Position numbers and translations under genes: made by a program. Of a stretch of DNA of 64,000 nt, positions 32,386 to 40,408 are shown in pieces. The notes below the pieces were generated by a model that was not told the DNA's origin, searched no databases, and worked only from the letters and a program-made list of their open reading frames with translations. The stretch lies in NCBI RefSeq assembly GCF_004295485.1, contig NZ_CP036164.1, positions 1,798,001 to 1,862,000 on the forward strand. Direction: 5' to 3'. The DNA comes from Janibacter limosus (GTDB taxonomy: Bacteria; Actinomycetota; Actinomycetes; Actinomycetales; Dermatophilaceae). How positions within the stretch are numbered: the first letter of the stretch is position 1; each line of letters opens with the position of its first letter.

Positions 32386-33321
32386 TCAGGACATGTCGGC
32401 GAGGCGGTCCAGCGCGGTCTGCAGGTCGTCCGGGTAGGTGCTCTCGAAGTGCACGTAGTCGCCGGTGCCGGGGTGGACGAAGCCCAGTCCCATCGCGTGC
32501 AGCCACTGCCGCTCCAGCCCGAGCTTCTTGCCCAGGGTGGGGTCGGCCCCATAGGTCGGGTCCCCGACGCAGGGGTGCCGAAGGGCGGCCATGTGCACCC
32601 TGATCTGGTGGGTGCGGCCGGTCTCGAGCGTCACCTCGAGCAGGGAGGCGTGGCGGTAGGCCTCGAGGAGCTCGTAGTGGGTGATCGCGTGCTTGCCCGA
32701 GTCCATGACCGCGAACTTGTAGTCCCCACTGGGGTGGCGTCCGATCGGGGCGTCGATGGTGCCGACGTGCGGGTCGGGCAGTCCCTGGACGAGCGCGTGG
32801 TAGGTCTTGTCGACGGTGCGCTCCTTGAAGGCGCGCTTGAGCACGCTGTAGGCGTGCTCGCTCTTGCACACGACCATCAGGCCCGACGTGCCGACGTCCA
32901 GGCGCGAGACGATGCCCTGCCGCTCGCTCGCCCCGCTGGTGGAGATGCGGTAGCCAGCCGCGGCCAGGCCGCCGAGGACGTCGGGACCCGACCAGCCGAC
33001 GCTGGGGTGCGCCGCGACCCCGACGGGCTTGTCGACGACGACGATGTCGTCGTCGTCGTGGACGATCCGCATGCCGGGGACGGGCTCGGCGACGACGGCG
33101 AGGACGGGGGTCTCGTCGGCCGAGGGCAGGGTGATCTCCACGTGGGAGCCGGCCATGACCCGGGCCGACTTCGCCACGCTGGCACCATCGACGAGGATCG
33201 TCCCGTCGGCGGCCATCTCCGCGGCGCGGGTGCGAGAGAGACCGAAGAGGCGGGCCACCGCGGCGTCCACGCGCTCACCCTCGAGTCCCTCGGGGACGAG
33301 GACGTTGCGGGTCTCACTCAT
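32386..33321 (-). CDS. RluA/RluD-family pseudouridine synthase
   Basis: 311 residues. An N-terminal S4 RNA-binding domain ([20 protein letters not shown]) precedes the synthase domain with [16 protein letters not shown] and [13 protein letters not shown], where Asp142 is the catalytic nucleophile. [18 protein letters not shown] follows. It converts uridine to pseudouridine in RNA; RluD-type 23S rRNA modification is likely but the target is not proven. The ATG at 33321 overlaps the lspA stop by eight bases. The lspA-rluD pairing is common across bacteria. Confidence 0.9.
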   Translation of the reverse strand: MSETRNVLVPEGLEGERVDAAVARLFGLSRTRAAEMAADGTILVDGASVAKSARVMAGSHVEITLPSADETPVLAVVAEPVPGMRIVHDDDDIVVVDKPVGVAAHPSVGWSGPDVLGGLAAAGYRISTSGASERQGIVSRLDVGTSGLMVVCKSEHAYSVLKRAFKERTVDKTYHALVQGLPDPHVGTIDAPIGRHPSGDYKFAVMDSGKHAITHYELLEAYRHASLLEVTLETGRTHQIRVHMAALRHPCVGDPTYGADPTLGKKLGLERQWLHAMGLGFVHPGTGDYVHFESTYPDDLQTALDRLADMS

Positions 33322-33898
33322 CGGTGGCGCCTCCTGCGGCGTGCTGGGGCCGGGACCCGTCCAGGCCCACGTTGCTGAAGACGAGCCAGATGAGCAGGCA
33401 CGCCCCGGCGACGATGGCGATGTCGGCGATGTTGCCGACGAAGAGCCCGCCGTAGTCGATGAAGTCCACGACCCGTCCGCGCAGCGGCCCCGGGTCCCGG
33501 AAGAACCGGTCGACGAGGTTGCCGAGCGAGCCACCGAGCAGCAGCCCGAGGGCCACGGCCCAGCGCATGGACCCGACCCGTCGGGAGGCCCACAGGATCG
33601 CGAGGGTCACCGCCACGGCGATGAGCGTCATCACCCAGGTCATCGAGTCACCGATGGAGAAGGCGGCCCCGGAGTTGTGGATCAGGCGAAGGGAGAGCAC
33701 GTCACCGATGAGTGGGCGGACCCGGCCGTCGGCCAGTGCGCCGAGCGCCCAGGCCTTGGACGCCTGGTCCAGCACCAGGGCGATGATCGCTGCGAGGGCA
33801 TACCGACGCAGCACCCCGGGGCGGGCGCTCGCCGCCGGGGTGCCATCGTCGTCTGGGGTGCGTGGGGCGCTCAGCGCCGCTCCTGCTGGCTCTTGCAT
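33314..33898 (-). CDS. lspA: Lipoprotein signal peptidase (signal peptidase II)
   Basis: About 194 residues with four transmembrane segments. The catalytic Asp pair lies in [10 protein letters not shown] and [23 protein letters not shown] is the other conserved block. It removes signal peptides from prolipoproteins such as the binding protein and DUF4185-type lipoprotein in this window. The start is uncertain: ATG 33898 lies inside the 3' end of the preceding zinc-finger gene, GTG 33907 is nine bases longer, and a GTG after the disordered N-terminus is also possible. AGGAG lies inside the overlap region. Confidence 0.9.
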   Translation of the reverse strand: MQEPAGAALSAPRTPDDDGTPAASARPGVLRRYALAAIIALVLDQASKAWALGALADGRVRPLIGDVLSLRLIHNSGAAFSIGDSMTWVMTLIAVAVTLAILWASRRVGSMRWAVALGLLLGGSLGNLVDRFFRDPGPLRGRVVDFIDYGGLFVGNIADIAIVAGACLLIWLVFSNVGLDGSRPQHAAGGATDE

Positions 33899-34386
33899 GT
33901 CATGCACAGGGTCGCACGAGGATAGGCCTGCAGTCGAAGCTTGCCGATCGGGTTGCCGCAGGACTCGCAGGTCCCGTAGGTCCCGTCCTCGAGCCGGGCC
34001 AGCGCGCGCACGTTCTGCTCCAGCCCTGCGCGGGCACCGGCGACGAGCGTCGACTCGTGCTCGCGCTCGAAGGACTTGGCTCCGGCATCGGCCTGGTCGT
34101 CGCCGGCGCCGTCGATGGGCTCCTTGAGGAACTCGCTCAGGTCGGTCTCCGCTGCGGTGACCTCGGCGGTGAGCCGCTCGATCTCCGACTCGAGCTCGAC
34201 CCGGACCTCCTTGAGCTCCTTGGCCGTCCAGGGGCTCTCGTCCTCACGGACCGCGAGCTTGCCGGGTCCGGTCTTCTTCGCCGGGGTCTTCTTCGCCGGG
34301 GCCGCGGTCGCTGTGGTCTTGCTCGCAGCCTTCTTGACCGGTGCCTTCGCTGCCGGCGTCTTCGTGGCCGTCTTCTTCGCCGCCAT
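33871..34386 (-). CDS. DksA/TraR-type C4 zinc-finger protein with a Lys/Ala-rich N-terminus
   Basis: 171 residues. Residues 1 to about 45 are low-complexity (MAAKKTATKTPAAKAPVKKA and similar). A coiled-coil helix pair follows (ELKEVRVELESEIERLTAEV), then a zinc finger CESC and CMTC with 17 residues between the cysteine pairs. DksA-like proteins act through the RNA polymerase secondary channel; whether this shorter actinobacterial type does so is not known to me. GAGGAC precedes the ATG. Its 3' end overlaps lspA by about 28 bases. An inverted repeat CCGTAC/GTACGG sits at 34409-34424 upstream. Confidence 0.85.
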   Translation of the reverse strand: MAAKKTATKTPAAKAPVKKAASKTTATAAPAKKTPAKKTGPGKLAVREDESPWTAKELKEVRVELESEIERLTAEVTAAETDLSEFLKEPIDGAGDDQADAGAKSFEREHESTLVAGARAGLEQNVRALARLEDGTYGTCESCGNPIGKLRLQAYPRATLCMTCKSQQERR

Positions 34387-34520
34387 GACCGTCCTCAGTT
34401 CAGTGGGCCCGTACCGCAGTACGGTGCAGAGTCACCGAAGGGTACGACGTTTTCGCCCAGATATCAGACTTGACCAGCCCCGTGTCGTCGCGCGCGCTCC
34501 GGCAGGGGTCGGGGCCCGAC

Positions 34521-34558
34521 GAGGCGGCGTCCTCCCGATGTCGGGAGACCGCCGCCTC
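34521..34558 (-). terminator. Terminator hairpin downstream of divIVA
   Basis: Two 18-base arms (34521-34538 and 34541-34558), starting GAGGCGGCG and ending CGCCGCCTC, pair at all but two positions, with loop TG. The hairpin lies 34 bases beyond the divIVA stop in the 205-base gap before the DksA-like gene. The rest of that gap holds the presumptive promoter of the DksA-like gene; I see nothing else in it. Confidence 0.75.
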
Positions 34559-34591
34559 GTGGGTTGCCTCGTGGGTCGTGCGTGGTGGAGA

Positions 34592-35713
34592 TCAGACCTT
34601 GGAGCTGGGCTCCGGCGCCACGGACGCGTTGGTCTCCAGACCCTTCAGCTGGGAGCCGATGAAGTCCTTGAGCTTGCGGCGGTAGTCGCGCTCGTAGGTG
34701 GTCAGCTCGGCGACCTGCGCCTCGAGCCTGGACTTCTGCTCGTTGAGGTCGTCGAGGATCTTCTTGCGCTGGGCCTCGGCCTCGGTGACCATCGTCGTGC
34801 TCTTGGCCTGGGCGTCCGAGATCAGCTTGTCGCGCTGGGTCGTGCCCTCGCCGACGAACTGGTCGCGCTTGCTCTGACCGGTCTTGAGGAACTCGTCGTG
34901 CTTGCCCTGACCCGTCTTGACGAAGTCGTCGTGCTTGGCCTGACCCGTCCGGACGAAGTCGTCGTGCTTGCCCTGACCGCTGGCGACCAGCTCGTCGTGC
35001 TTGCGCTGCGCCTCGGCGATGAGCTTGTCGCGCTGGGTCGTGCCCTCGGCGACGTGCTCGTCGTGCAGGCGCTGGGCGAGGGCGATGAGACCGGACGCGC
35101 CGGCGCCACCACCCGCAGCGGCAGCCATCTGGCCGGCGCCACCGTCGGTGTCGGCGACCGGCTGTGCGGCAGCTGCCTTGGCGGACTCGTCCTGGCGGGC
35201 CTTGGCCTCCGCCTCGGCCTTGTCCGCAGCGGCGTTGGCGGCCGCGATGCGCTGCTGCGCGCTCTCCTCGGCCTCCTTGGCGCGAGCGTTGACCGTGGCG
35301 ATGCGCTCGTCGGCGCCCTGCTGGGCCTTGCCGAGACGGGCGTCGTCGCCCTTGGCCTGCTCGTCACGGGCCCGGCCCGACTGCTCGAGCTCGCTGATGC
35401 GCTTGTCGGCTGCGGCGCGGGCCGCGGCCTCCTTGTCGAGACGCGCCCGCAGGTCGCGGTTCTCGCGGGTCAGGGCCTCGTCGGCCTTGCCGGACCCGGC
35501 GACAGCGGCGGCCGCGGGGGCGGCAGCACTGGACGTCGTGGTCGGGCCGCCGTCCTCGGCGCGGGCCCGAAGGTCCTCCGAGTCCTTGACCATGCGGCGC
35601 ATCTCAGCGACGACCTCGTCCAGGAAGTCGTCGACCTCGCGCTCGTCGTACCCACGACGGAACTGGGTCTGGGTGAAGGTCTTGTTGAGGACGTCCTCGG
35701 GCGTGAGCGCCAT
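34592..35713 (-). CDS. divIVA: DivIVA/Wag31-type polar scaffold protein with hendecad repeats
   Basis: 373 residues. The N-terminal DivIVA domain begins MALTPEDVLNKTFTQTQFRR and contains GYDEREVDDFLDEVV, the membrane-curvature-binding module. A long Ala/Glu/Arg-rich coiled coil follows. Four exact-length 11-residue repeats of the type KHDDFVKTGQG sit at about residues 239-282, unusual for Wag31. It directs polar growth and septum placement. The ATG at 35713 has GGAGG five bases upstream; a longer reading to 35776 lacks support. Downstream neighbours are sepF and yggT, the conserved division context. Confidence 0.9.
   Translation of the reverse strand: MALTPEDVLNKTFTQTQFRRGYDEREVDDFLDEVVAEMRRMVKDSEDLRARAEDGGPTTTSSAAAPAAAAVAGSGKADEALTRENRDLRARLDKEAAARAAADKRISELEQSGRARDEQAKGDDARLGKAQQGADERIATVNARAKEAEESAQQRIAAANAAADKAEAEAKARQDESAKAAAAQPVADTDGGAGQMAAAAGGGAGASGLIALAQRLHDEHVAEGTTQRDKLIAEAQRKHDELVASGQGKHDDFVRTGQAKHDDFVKTGQGKHDEFLKTGQSKRDQFVGEGTTQRDKLISDAQAKSTTMVTEAEAQRKKILDDLNEQKSRLEAQVAELTTYERDYRRKLKDFIGSQLKGLETNASVAPEPSSKV
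34868..34999 (-). repeat. Four tandem 33-bp repeats inside divIVA
   Basis: Units at 34868-34900, 34901-34933, 34934-34966 and 34967-34999 are each exactly 33 bases; most begin CTTGCCCTGACC on the plus strand and all end TCGTCGTG. Each encodes 11 residues. The third-position and even synonymous identity suggests recent duplication. Confidence 0.9.
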
Positions 35714-35786
35714 TGTTCCTCCGTATGCGATCGGACAGGTTGCACGCCAGTGACGCGCATCGGCGCGCACGGGCATCGACGTCAGC

Positions 35787-36062
35787 CTAGACGATCCTCA
35801 GCAGCAGCGAGACCGCGACGATGAGCACCAGGAAGGACACGTCGATGGCGATCCCACCCAGACGCAGCGGCTTGAAGACCTTGCGCAGGGCCTTCAGCGG
35901 TGGATCGGTGACCGTGAAGATGGCCTCGGCGACGACGAGGATCACACCGGTGGGGCGCCACTGGCGCGCGAAGACCTGGATCCAGTCGAGGATGAGGCGC
36001 CCGATGAGGATGAGGAAGTAGACGTACAGCACGAGGTGCAGCACGCTGCGGACGATCGACAT
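35787..36062 (-). CDS. yggT: YggT-family membrane protein
   Basis: 91 residues with two hydrophobic regions: LVLYVYFLILIGRLILDWIQ near the N-terminus and IDVSFLVLIVAVSLLLRIV at the end, joined by VTDPPLKALRKVFKPLRLGG, the family signature. YggT proteins lie next to sepF and divIVA in Gram-positive bacteria and are linked to division or osmotic stress; the molecular role is unknown. A TAGGCT -10-like hexamer ends six bases before the ATG and no ribosome binding site is apparent, so a leaderless message is possible. Confidence 0.9.
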   Translation of the reverse strand: MSIVRSVLHLVLYVYFLILIGRLILDWIQVFARQWRPTGVILVVAEAIFTVTDPPLKALRKVFKPLRLGGIAIDVSFLVLIVAVSLLLRIV

Positions 36063-36089
36063 GCAACCAGCCTAAGGTCGGCGCCCTGT

Positions 36090-36117
36090 GGCCCCGCTGG
36101 GAGTGGACGGCGGGGCC
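36090..36117 (-). terminator. Terminator hairpin downstream of sepF
   Basis: Eight-bp GC stem GGCCCCGC / GCGGGGCC with a 12-base loop, extendable by a wobble and one G-C pair. It lies four bases beyond the sepF stop and just upstream of yggT, which supports a separate yggT promoter. Confidence 0.65.
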
Positions 36118-36121
36118 GCGG

Positions 36122-36592
36122 TCAGCTCTGGTTGAACAGCGCGCGGGGAGCCACCGGCTCGCCGCCCTCGGAGTCGACCTCGATGTGCTCGGGCGAGAGC
36201 AGGAAGACCTTGTTGGTCACGCGCTCGATGGACCCGTGCAGGCCGAAGACGAGGCCGGCCGCGAAGTCGACGAGGCGCTTGGCGTCGGAGTCGTCCATGT
36301 CGGTGAGGTTCATGATCACCGGGGTGCTGCTGCGGAAGCTCTCGCCGATGGCGCGGGCGTCGTTGTAGGTGCTCGGGTGGATCGTCGTGATGCGGTTCAT
36401 CGGGGTGACCTCCACCTCACGGACGGCCGGCGTGCTCGGGACACGACGCAGCGGAGTGACCTCGGCAGCGCGCTCGTCCTCGACGAGCTCGTGGCCGCCC
36501 TCGTAGTCGTCGACGTACTCGTCGTACTCGTCGTAGCGCTTGTCGTCCTCGGCCAGCCCGAGGTACACCATCGCGTTGCGCAGTGCCGTCAT
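36122..36592 (-). CDS. sepF: SepF, cell division protein
   Basis: 156 residues. The N-terminal membrane-binding amphipathic helix MTALRNAMVYLGLAED is followed by an acidic, Tyr-rich linker and the SepF core with PSTYNDARAIGESFRSSTPV, MNLTDMDDSDAKRLVDFAAG and GSIERVTNKVFLLSPEHIEV. SepF tethers FtsZ to the membrane and substitutes for FtsA, which is absent here as expected for an actinobacterium. A TGAGGA site lies nine bases before the ATG. Confidence 0.95.
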   Translation of the reverse strand: MTALRNAMVYLGLAEDDKRYDEYDEYVDDYEGGHELVEDERAAEVTPLRRVPSTPAVREVEVTPMNRITTIHPSTYNDARAIGESFRSSTPVIMNLTDMDDSDAKRLVDFAAGLVFGLHGSIERVTNKVFLLSPEHIEVDSEGGEPVAPRALFNQS

Positions 36593-36640
36593 GTCCTCAA
36601 ATCCTCACATCAAACTGTTGCCTCGTCGGTGTCACCGAAG

Positions 36641-37351
36641 TTACCGGTGTGACAGGCGAGTTCCGAGGATTGCCGTCCCGACACGCAGGTGTGTCGCGCC
36701 ATGACGCACCGCGGCCTCGAGGTCGCCACTCATCCCGGCCGAGAGCATGCGGGCCCGCGGGTGGTCGGCCAGGAGCGGCTGATGCAGCCGCGCGAGCCGC
36801 TCGAAGGCGGCGTCGGGGTCGGCGTCGAGCGGGGCGACGGCCATGAGTCCGCCCAGGCGAAGGGAGCTGCCCGCGATCCGGTCGGCCAGCGCCGGCACGT
36901 CGGACGGGTCCGCTCCCCCACGCCCGGCCCCGGCATCGGGGTCGAGGTTGACCTGGATGAGCGCGGTCACCTCGCGCCCGGCCGTCTCGGCACCCCGGGC
37001 CAGCGCACCGACGAGCTTGTCCCGGTCGACGGACTGGACGACATCGGCCCATCGGGCGACGGCCGTGGCCTTCTTGGACTGCAGCTGACCGATGAAGTGG
37101 GTACGCACCCCGGGCGGGGTCCCCCCTTCGGCCAGCTTGGCGGACGCCTCCTGCTCACGGTTCTCGCCGATCTCGGTGACGCCCAGCCCGGCGAGCAGGT
37201 CGAGGTCGCTGCGGGGGAAGAACTTCGTCACGACGACCAGCTGCACGCCCTCGCGGGGTCGGCCGGAGGCAGCGCACGCGGCCGCGATCCGCCCCTCGAC
37301 ATCGGCGAGGTTGGCGGCGAGCTCCTCGCGCCGCCCCGGCTCCTGGGTCAT
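36641..37351 (-). CDS. YggS/YlmE-family PLP-binding protein
   Basis: 236 residues, single-domain alanine-racemase-like fold. The PLP lysine is Lys43 in VVVTKFFP; IGENREQEASAKL, HFIGQLQSKKA and MLSAGMSGDLEAAVRHGATHLRVG are family blocks. It maintains PLP homeostasis and has no known catalytic turnover. The ATG overlaps the pgeF stop (ATGA), and it lies between pgeF and sepF as in most actinobacteria. Confidence 0.93.
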   Translation of the reverse strand: MTQEPGRREELAANLADVEGRIAAACAASGRPREGVQLVVVTKFFPRSDLDLLAGLGVTEIGENREQEASAKLAEGGTPPGVRTHFIGQLQSKKATAVARWADVVQSVDRDKLVGALARGAETAGREVTALIQVNLDPDAGAGRGGADPSDVPALADRIAGSSLRLGGLMAVAPLDADPDAAFERLARLHQPLLADHPRARMLSAGMSGDLEAAVRHGATHLRVGTAILGTRLSHR

Positions 37352-38079
37352 GCCCGTCTCCCGATGACCCCGGCGAAGCGTCCGGTCTGCCCGTCGCGCC
37401 GGTAGGAGAAGTAGGCGTCGTCCTCGCGCGCGCACCCGGCGACCCACTGGACGGGCACCCCGGCCCCCTGCAGCTGGTCGACGACACCGCTGGCGACGTC
37501 GATGGCGGCGGTCCCCGACCACGTGACCGCGGCCGAGACGGGAGCGACCTGCGCGGCGGCGGCGCGCATCTCGGTGGGCACCTCGTAGCAGCGGCCGCAG
37601 ACGGAGGGGCCGACCGCGGCGGTCAGGCGGGTGGCGCCGAGGCCGCGCATGGCCTCGACGAGGCGCAGGACGACGCCGGCGACCATCCCCGGACGGCCCG
37701 CGTGGGCCACGCCGACGAGCGCGCTCGCCTCGTCGTGCACCAGGACGGGGGTGCAGTCGGCGACGAGCACGCCGAGCGCGATCCCCGGCAGGTCGGTGAC
37801 CATCGCGTCGCCGGTGCCCACGGCACCGGTCGGCGTCCGGGGGCCCTGCAGCAGCTCGGCGTCCACGTGGACGACGTCGCTGCCGTGGACCTGGTCGGCC
37901 CAGACCGTCGGCATGCCGACCGCCTCCTCGAGGCGAGCCCGGTTGGCGGCCACCGCGGCCGGCTCGTCACCGACGTGCGCGCCGAGGTTGAGGCCGGCGA
38001 AGGGAGGCACGCTCACCCCGTCGTGGCGGTCGGTGAAGGCGCGCACGAGGCCCGCGTCGTCGTCTCTCCAGGCAAACAC
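37348..38079 (-). CDS. pgeF: YfiH/PgeF-family multicopper oxidase-like (laccase-fold) protein
   Basis: 243 residues. Metal-site residues appear in DQVHGSDVVHVD, VADCTPVLVHDE, VGVAHAGRPGMVAGVV and GPSVCGRCYEV. The family is called polyphenol oxidase or purine nucleoside phosphorylase; work on E. coli YfiH (PgeF) supports a role in correcting mis-incorporated residues in peptidoglycan precursors, which suits this position beside ftsZ and the mur genes. The start codon is GTG at 38079. Confidence 0.9.
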   Translation of the reverse strand: MFAWRDDDAGLVRAFTDRHDGVSVPPFAGLNLGAHVGDEPAAVAANRARLEEAVGMPTVWADQVHGSDVVHVDAELLQGPRTPTGAVGTGDAMVTDLPGIALGVLVADCTPVLVHDEASALVGVAHAGRPGMVAGVVLRLVEAMRGLGATRLTAAVGPSVCGRCYEVPTEMRAAAAQVAPVSAAVTWSGTAAIDVASGVVDQLQGAGVPVQWVAGCAREDDAYFSYRRDGQTGRFAGVIGRRA

Positions 38080-38137
38080 GTCTGCAACCTACTCTGCGGG
38101 GTCGAGCCACCTGCCACCCGAGTGCCGGGTCACGCGA

Positions 38138-38186
38138 GAGACCCTCCCTTCGCAAGGGATCGACACGCGTGCGAAGGGAGGGTCTC
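38138..38186 (-). terminator. Terminator hairpin between ftsZ and pgeF
   Basis: Perfect 17-bp arms GAGACCCTCCCTTCGCA (38138-38154) and TGCGAAGGGAGGGTCTC (38170-38186) with a 15-base loop, 30 bases past the ftsZ stop. It separates ftsZ from the pgeF-yggS unit. There is no T-run. Confidence 0.8.
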
Positions 38187-38216
38187 GGGTGGAGCGGGTG
38201 CGGCCTCAGCCGTCGG

Positions 38217-39506
38217 TCACTTCAGGAAGTCGGGTACGTCCAGGTCGTCGCCGTCGTCGAAGGTCACCTGGCGCGGCGGTGCGGCCTGCTGCTGCGCCGG
38301 GGCCGCCTGCTGCGCGGGCACCTGCTGAGGAGCCTGCTGGGCCGGCACCTGCTGAGGAGCCTGCTGAGCCGGCACCTGCTGAGGAGCCTGCTGCTGAGCG
38401 GGCACCTGCTGCGGCTGCGCCTGGGCCGGTCGCTGCTGCTGGGGCTGGGACTGCTGCGCCGGCGCCTGCCGCGCCGGGGCGACCTGCTGGGGGGCCTGAC
38501 GGCCCTGGCCGCCGGACTGGACCTGACCGAGCGCCCGGTCGTCGGGACGCTGGGTGGGTGCGCCTCCGTCGAAGCCGGCCGCGATGACCGTCACGCGCAC
38601 CTCGTCGCCGAGGGCGTCGTCGATGACGGCACCGAAGATGATGTTGGCCTCCGGGTGGGCGGCCTCCTGCACGAGGCGGGCGGCCTCGTTGATCTCGAAG
38701 AGGCCGAGGTCGCTGCCACCCTGGATCGAGAGCAGGACGCCGTGGGCGCCGTCGACGCTGGCCTCGAGCAGCGGCGAGGAGATCGCCAGCTCCGCTGCTT
38801 GGACGGCGCGATCCTCTCCTCTCGCCGACCCGATCCCCATGAGGGCGGATCCCGCGCCCTGCATGACGGACTTGACGTCGGCGAAGTCGAGGTTGATCAG
38901 ACCCGGCGTGGTGATCAGGTCGGTGATGCCCTGGACACCGGAGAGCAGCACCTGGTCGGCGCTGCGGAAGGCGTCGAGCATGCTGACCGCGCGGTCGCTG
39001 ATCGAGAGCAGCCGGTCGTTGGGGATGACGATGAGGGTGTCGACCTCGTCGCGCAGCGCACTGATGCCGGACTCGGCCTGGTTGGCCCGACGACGACCCT
39101 CGAAGGTGAAGGGCCGCGTGACGACACCGATGGTGAGCGCACCGAGGCTCTTGGCGATCTTGGCCACGACGGGCGCGCCGCCCGTGCCGGTGCCGCCGCC
39201 CTCGCCCGCGGTGACGAAGACCATGTCGGCCCCCTTGATGACCTCCTCGATCTCCTCGGCGTGGTCCTCGGCCGCCTTCTTGCCGACCTCGGGGTCCGCG
39301 CCGGCACCGAGCCCGCGGGTCAGCTCACGACCGACGTCGAGCTTGACGTCGGCGTCAGACATCAGGAGCGCCTGGGCGTCGGTGTTGATCGCGATGAACT
39401 CGACGCCCTTGAGGCCGACCTCGATCATCCGGTTGACGGCGTTGACGCCACCGCCGCCGATGCCGACGACCTTGATAACGGCCAGATAGTTCTGGGCTGA
39501 TGCCAC
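38217..39506 (-). CDS. ftsZ: Cell division GTPase FtsZ
   Basis: 429 residues. The GTPase domain begins [20 protein letters not shown] and contains the tubulin signature [17 protein letters not shown] and the T7 region follow. A long Gln/Pro/Ala-rich linker (about residues 330-415) contains three 9-residue repeats, and the conserved C-terminal peptide is [10 protein letters not shown] placed the start at GTG 39506 because AGGAG lies seven bases upstream and the product then begins as other actinobacterial FtsZ proteins do; the frame extends 17 residues further but without conservation. It forms the Z-ring. Confidence 0.97.
   Translation of the reverse strand: MASAQNYLAVIKVVGIGGGGVNAVNRMIEVGLKGVEFIAINTDAQALLMSDADVKLDVGRELTRGLGAGADPEVGKKAAEDHAEEIEEVIKGADMVFVTAGEGGGTGTGGAPVVAKIAKSLGALTIGVVTRPFTFEGRRRANQAESGISALRDEVDTLIVIPNDRLLSISDRAVSMLDAFRSADQVLLSGVQGITDLITTPGLINLDFADVKSVMQGAGSALMGIGSARGEDRAVQAAELAISSPLLEASVDGAHGVLLSIQGGSDLGLFEINEAARLVQEAAHPEANIIFGAVIDDALGDEVRVTVIAAGFDGGAPTQRPDDRALGQVQSGGQGRQAPQQVAPARQAPAQQSQPQQQRPAQAQPQQVPAQQQAPQQVPAQQAPQQVPAQQAPQQVPAQQAAPAQQQAAPPRQVTFDDGDDLDVPDFLK
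38317..38397 (-). repeat. Three tandem 27-bp repeats in the ftsZ linker
   Basis: The plus-strand word GGCACCTGCTGAGGAGCCTG starts at 38317, 38344 and 38371, giving a 27-base period and encoding the 9-residue unit QQAPQQVPA. Partial flanking copies indicate expansion and contraction of the disordered linker. Confidence 0.85.
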
Positions 39507-39608
39507 GGGGGACTCCTGATTGCTGGTGCTCGGTGCTGTCCTGGTCCCGAAACTCAAGGTGAACTTCAGGGTTACAGTTTGGTCACGCTCGATGTGTGCT
39601 GACGTTAT

Positions 39609-39622
39609 GCGGCCCGGGCCGC
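39609..39622. promoter_or_regulatory. 14-bp palindrome in the ftsQ-ftsZ intergenic region
   Basis: GCGGCCCGGGCCGC is fully self-complementary and lies about 100 bases upstream of the ftsZ start. Nearer ftsZ, the minus strand has AACCCTGAAGTTCACCTTG, reminiscent of sequences found ahead of ftsZ in other actinobacteria. The 148-base gap probably holds an ftsZ promoter; I could not assign -35 and -10 confidently. Confidence 0.4.
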
Positions 39623-39654
39623 TGGGGCAAACGCTGCACGCGCGTGTCGTCAGA

Positions 39655-40398
39655 CTACCCCTTCGTCACCGGCGTGTCGGGGGCGGAGACGTCGATGACC
39701 TCGGGCTTCTTGGCCAGAAGTATCTGGATCACCTTGACCTTGACCTCCGGCGTGTGGTCATCGCCCCAGATGATCTTGGTCGAGCCGAGGGTGAAGCTGA
39801 TCTGGTCGGCCGAGTCGACCGCGATCCCCTTGACCGTGCGGCGCATCTCCTGCGGCATCGCCGCGAGCATGCCCTGGGCCGCGCGCACCCCGTGACCGGA
39901 GACCCGCGCCCCGCCATCGGCGGAGACGGTGGGCACGCCGGTCGGTGCCGTGGAGACGGTCCGGATGACGACGCCCTCGAGGTCGAGGAGTCGGTAGGCA
40001 CCGCCGCCCGCCCGCACGGCCAGCGCCGGAACCCTCGAGGTCACCTTGACATCGAGGGTATGGGGCCAGTCCGGGTCGACCGAGACCGCCGCCGCGCCTG
40101 GCACCTCCTCGGTGATCCGTCGGGCCAGCGCATCACCGTCCACCCGCATGAGAGGGGTGCCGATCGCGTCCTCGGCGATCCGCTCCACCTGCCGCCGGTC
40201 GGTCGGGTCGGCTCCCGTGACCGCGACCTGGCGGGTGTCCAGGGCGGACGAGAAGCCGACCACCCAGGCGAGAGCGAGGAGCACGACGACGACGAGGAGA
40301 GCGACCGCCCAGCGGCGCACCCGGTGCGCGCGCACCATGGCCGCCCGCTCGGCGAAGCGCTCCTCGGTCGCCTCCCTCGTGCCGCTCCCCCGGCTCAC
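39655..40398 (-). CDS. ftsQ: Cell division protein FtsQ (DivIB-like)
   Basis: 247 residues, bitopic membrane protein: cytoplasmic N-terminus of about 45 residues, a single transmembrane helix ([19 protein letters not shown]), then a POTRA domain starting [20 protein letters not shown] and a C-terminal beta domain. It bridges FtsL and the septal synthase. The start is GTG 40398, ten bases after the murC stop with GAGGGCG upstream; ATG at residue 21 of this reading is the alternative. Confidence 0.9.
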   Translation of the reverse strand: MSRGSGTREATEERFAERAAMVRAHRVRRWAVALLVVVVLLALAWVVGFSSALDTRQVAVTGADPTDRRQVERIAEDAIGTPLMRVDGDALARRITEEVPGAAAVSVDPDWPHTLDVKVTSRVPALAVRAGGGAYRLLDLEGVVIRTVSTAPTGVPTVSADGGARVSGHGVRAAQGMLAAMPQEMRRTVKGIAVDSADQISFTLGSTKIIWGDDHTPEVKVKVIQILLAKKPEVIDVSAPDTPVTKG

Positions 40399-40408
40399 CG
40401 GCCCGCCC

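Noticed and set aside
34868..34999. Regular short repeats resembling a CRISPR array
   Set aside because: The units are directly adjacent without spacers and keep the divIVA reading frame.
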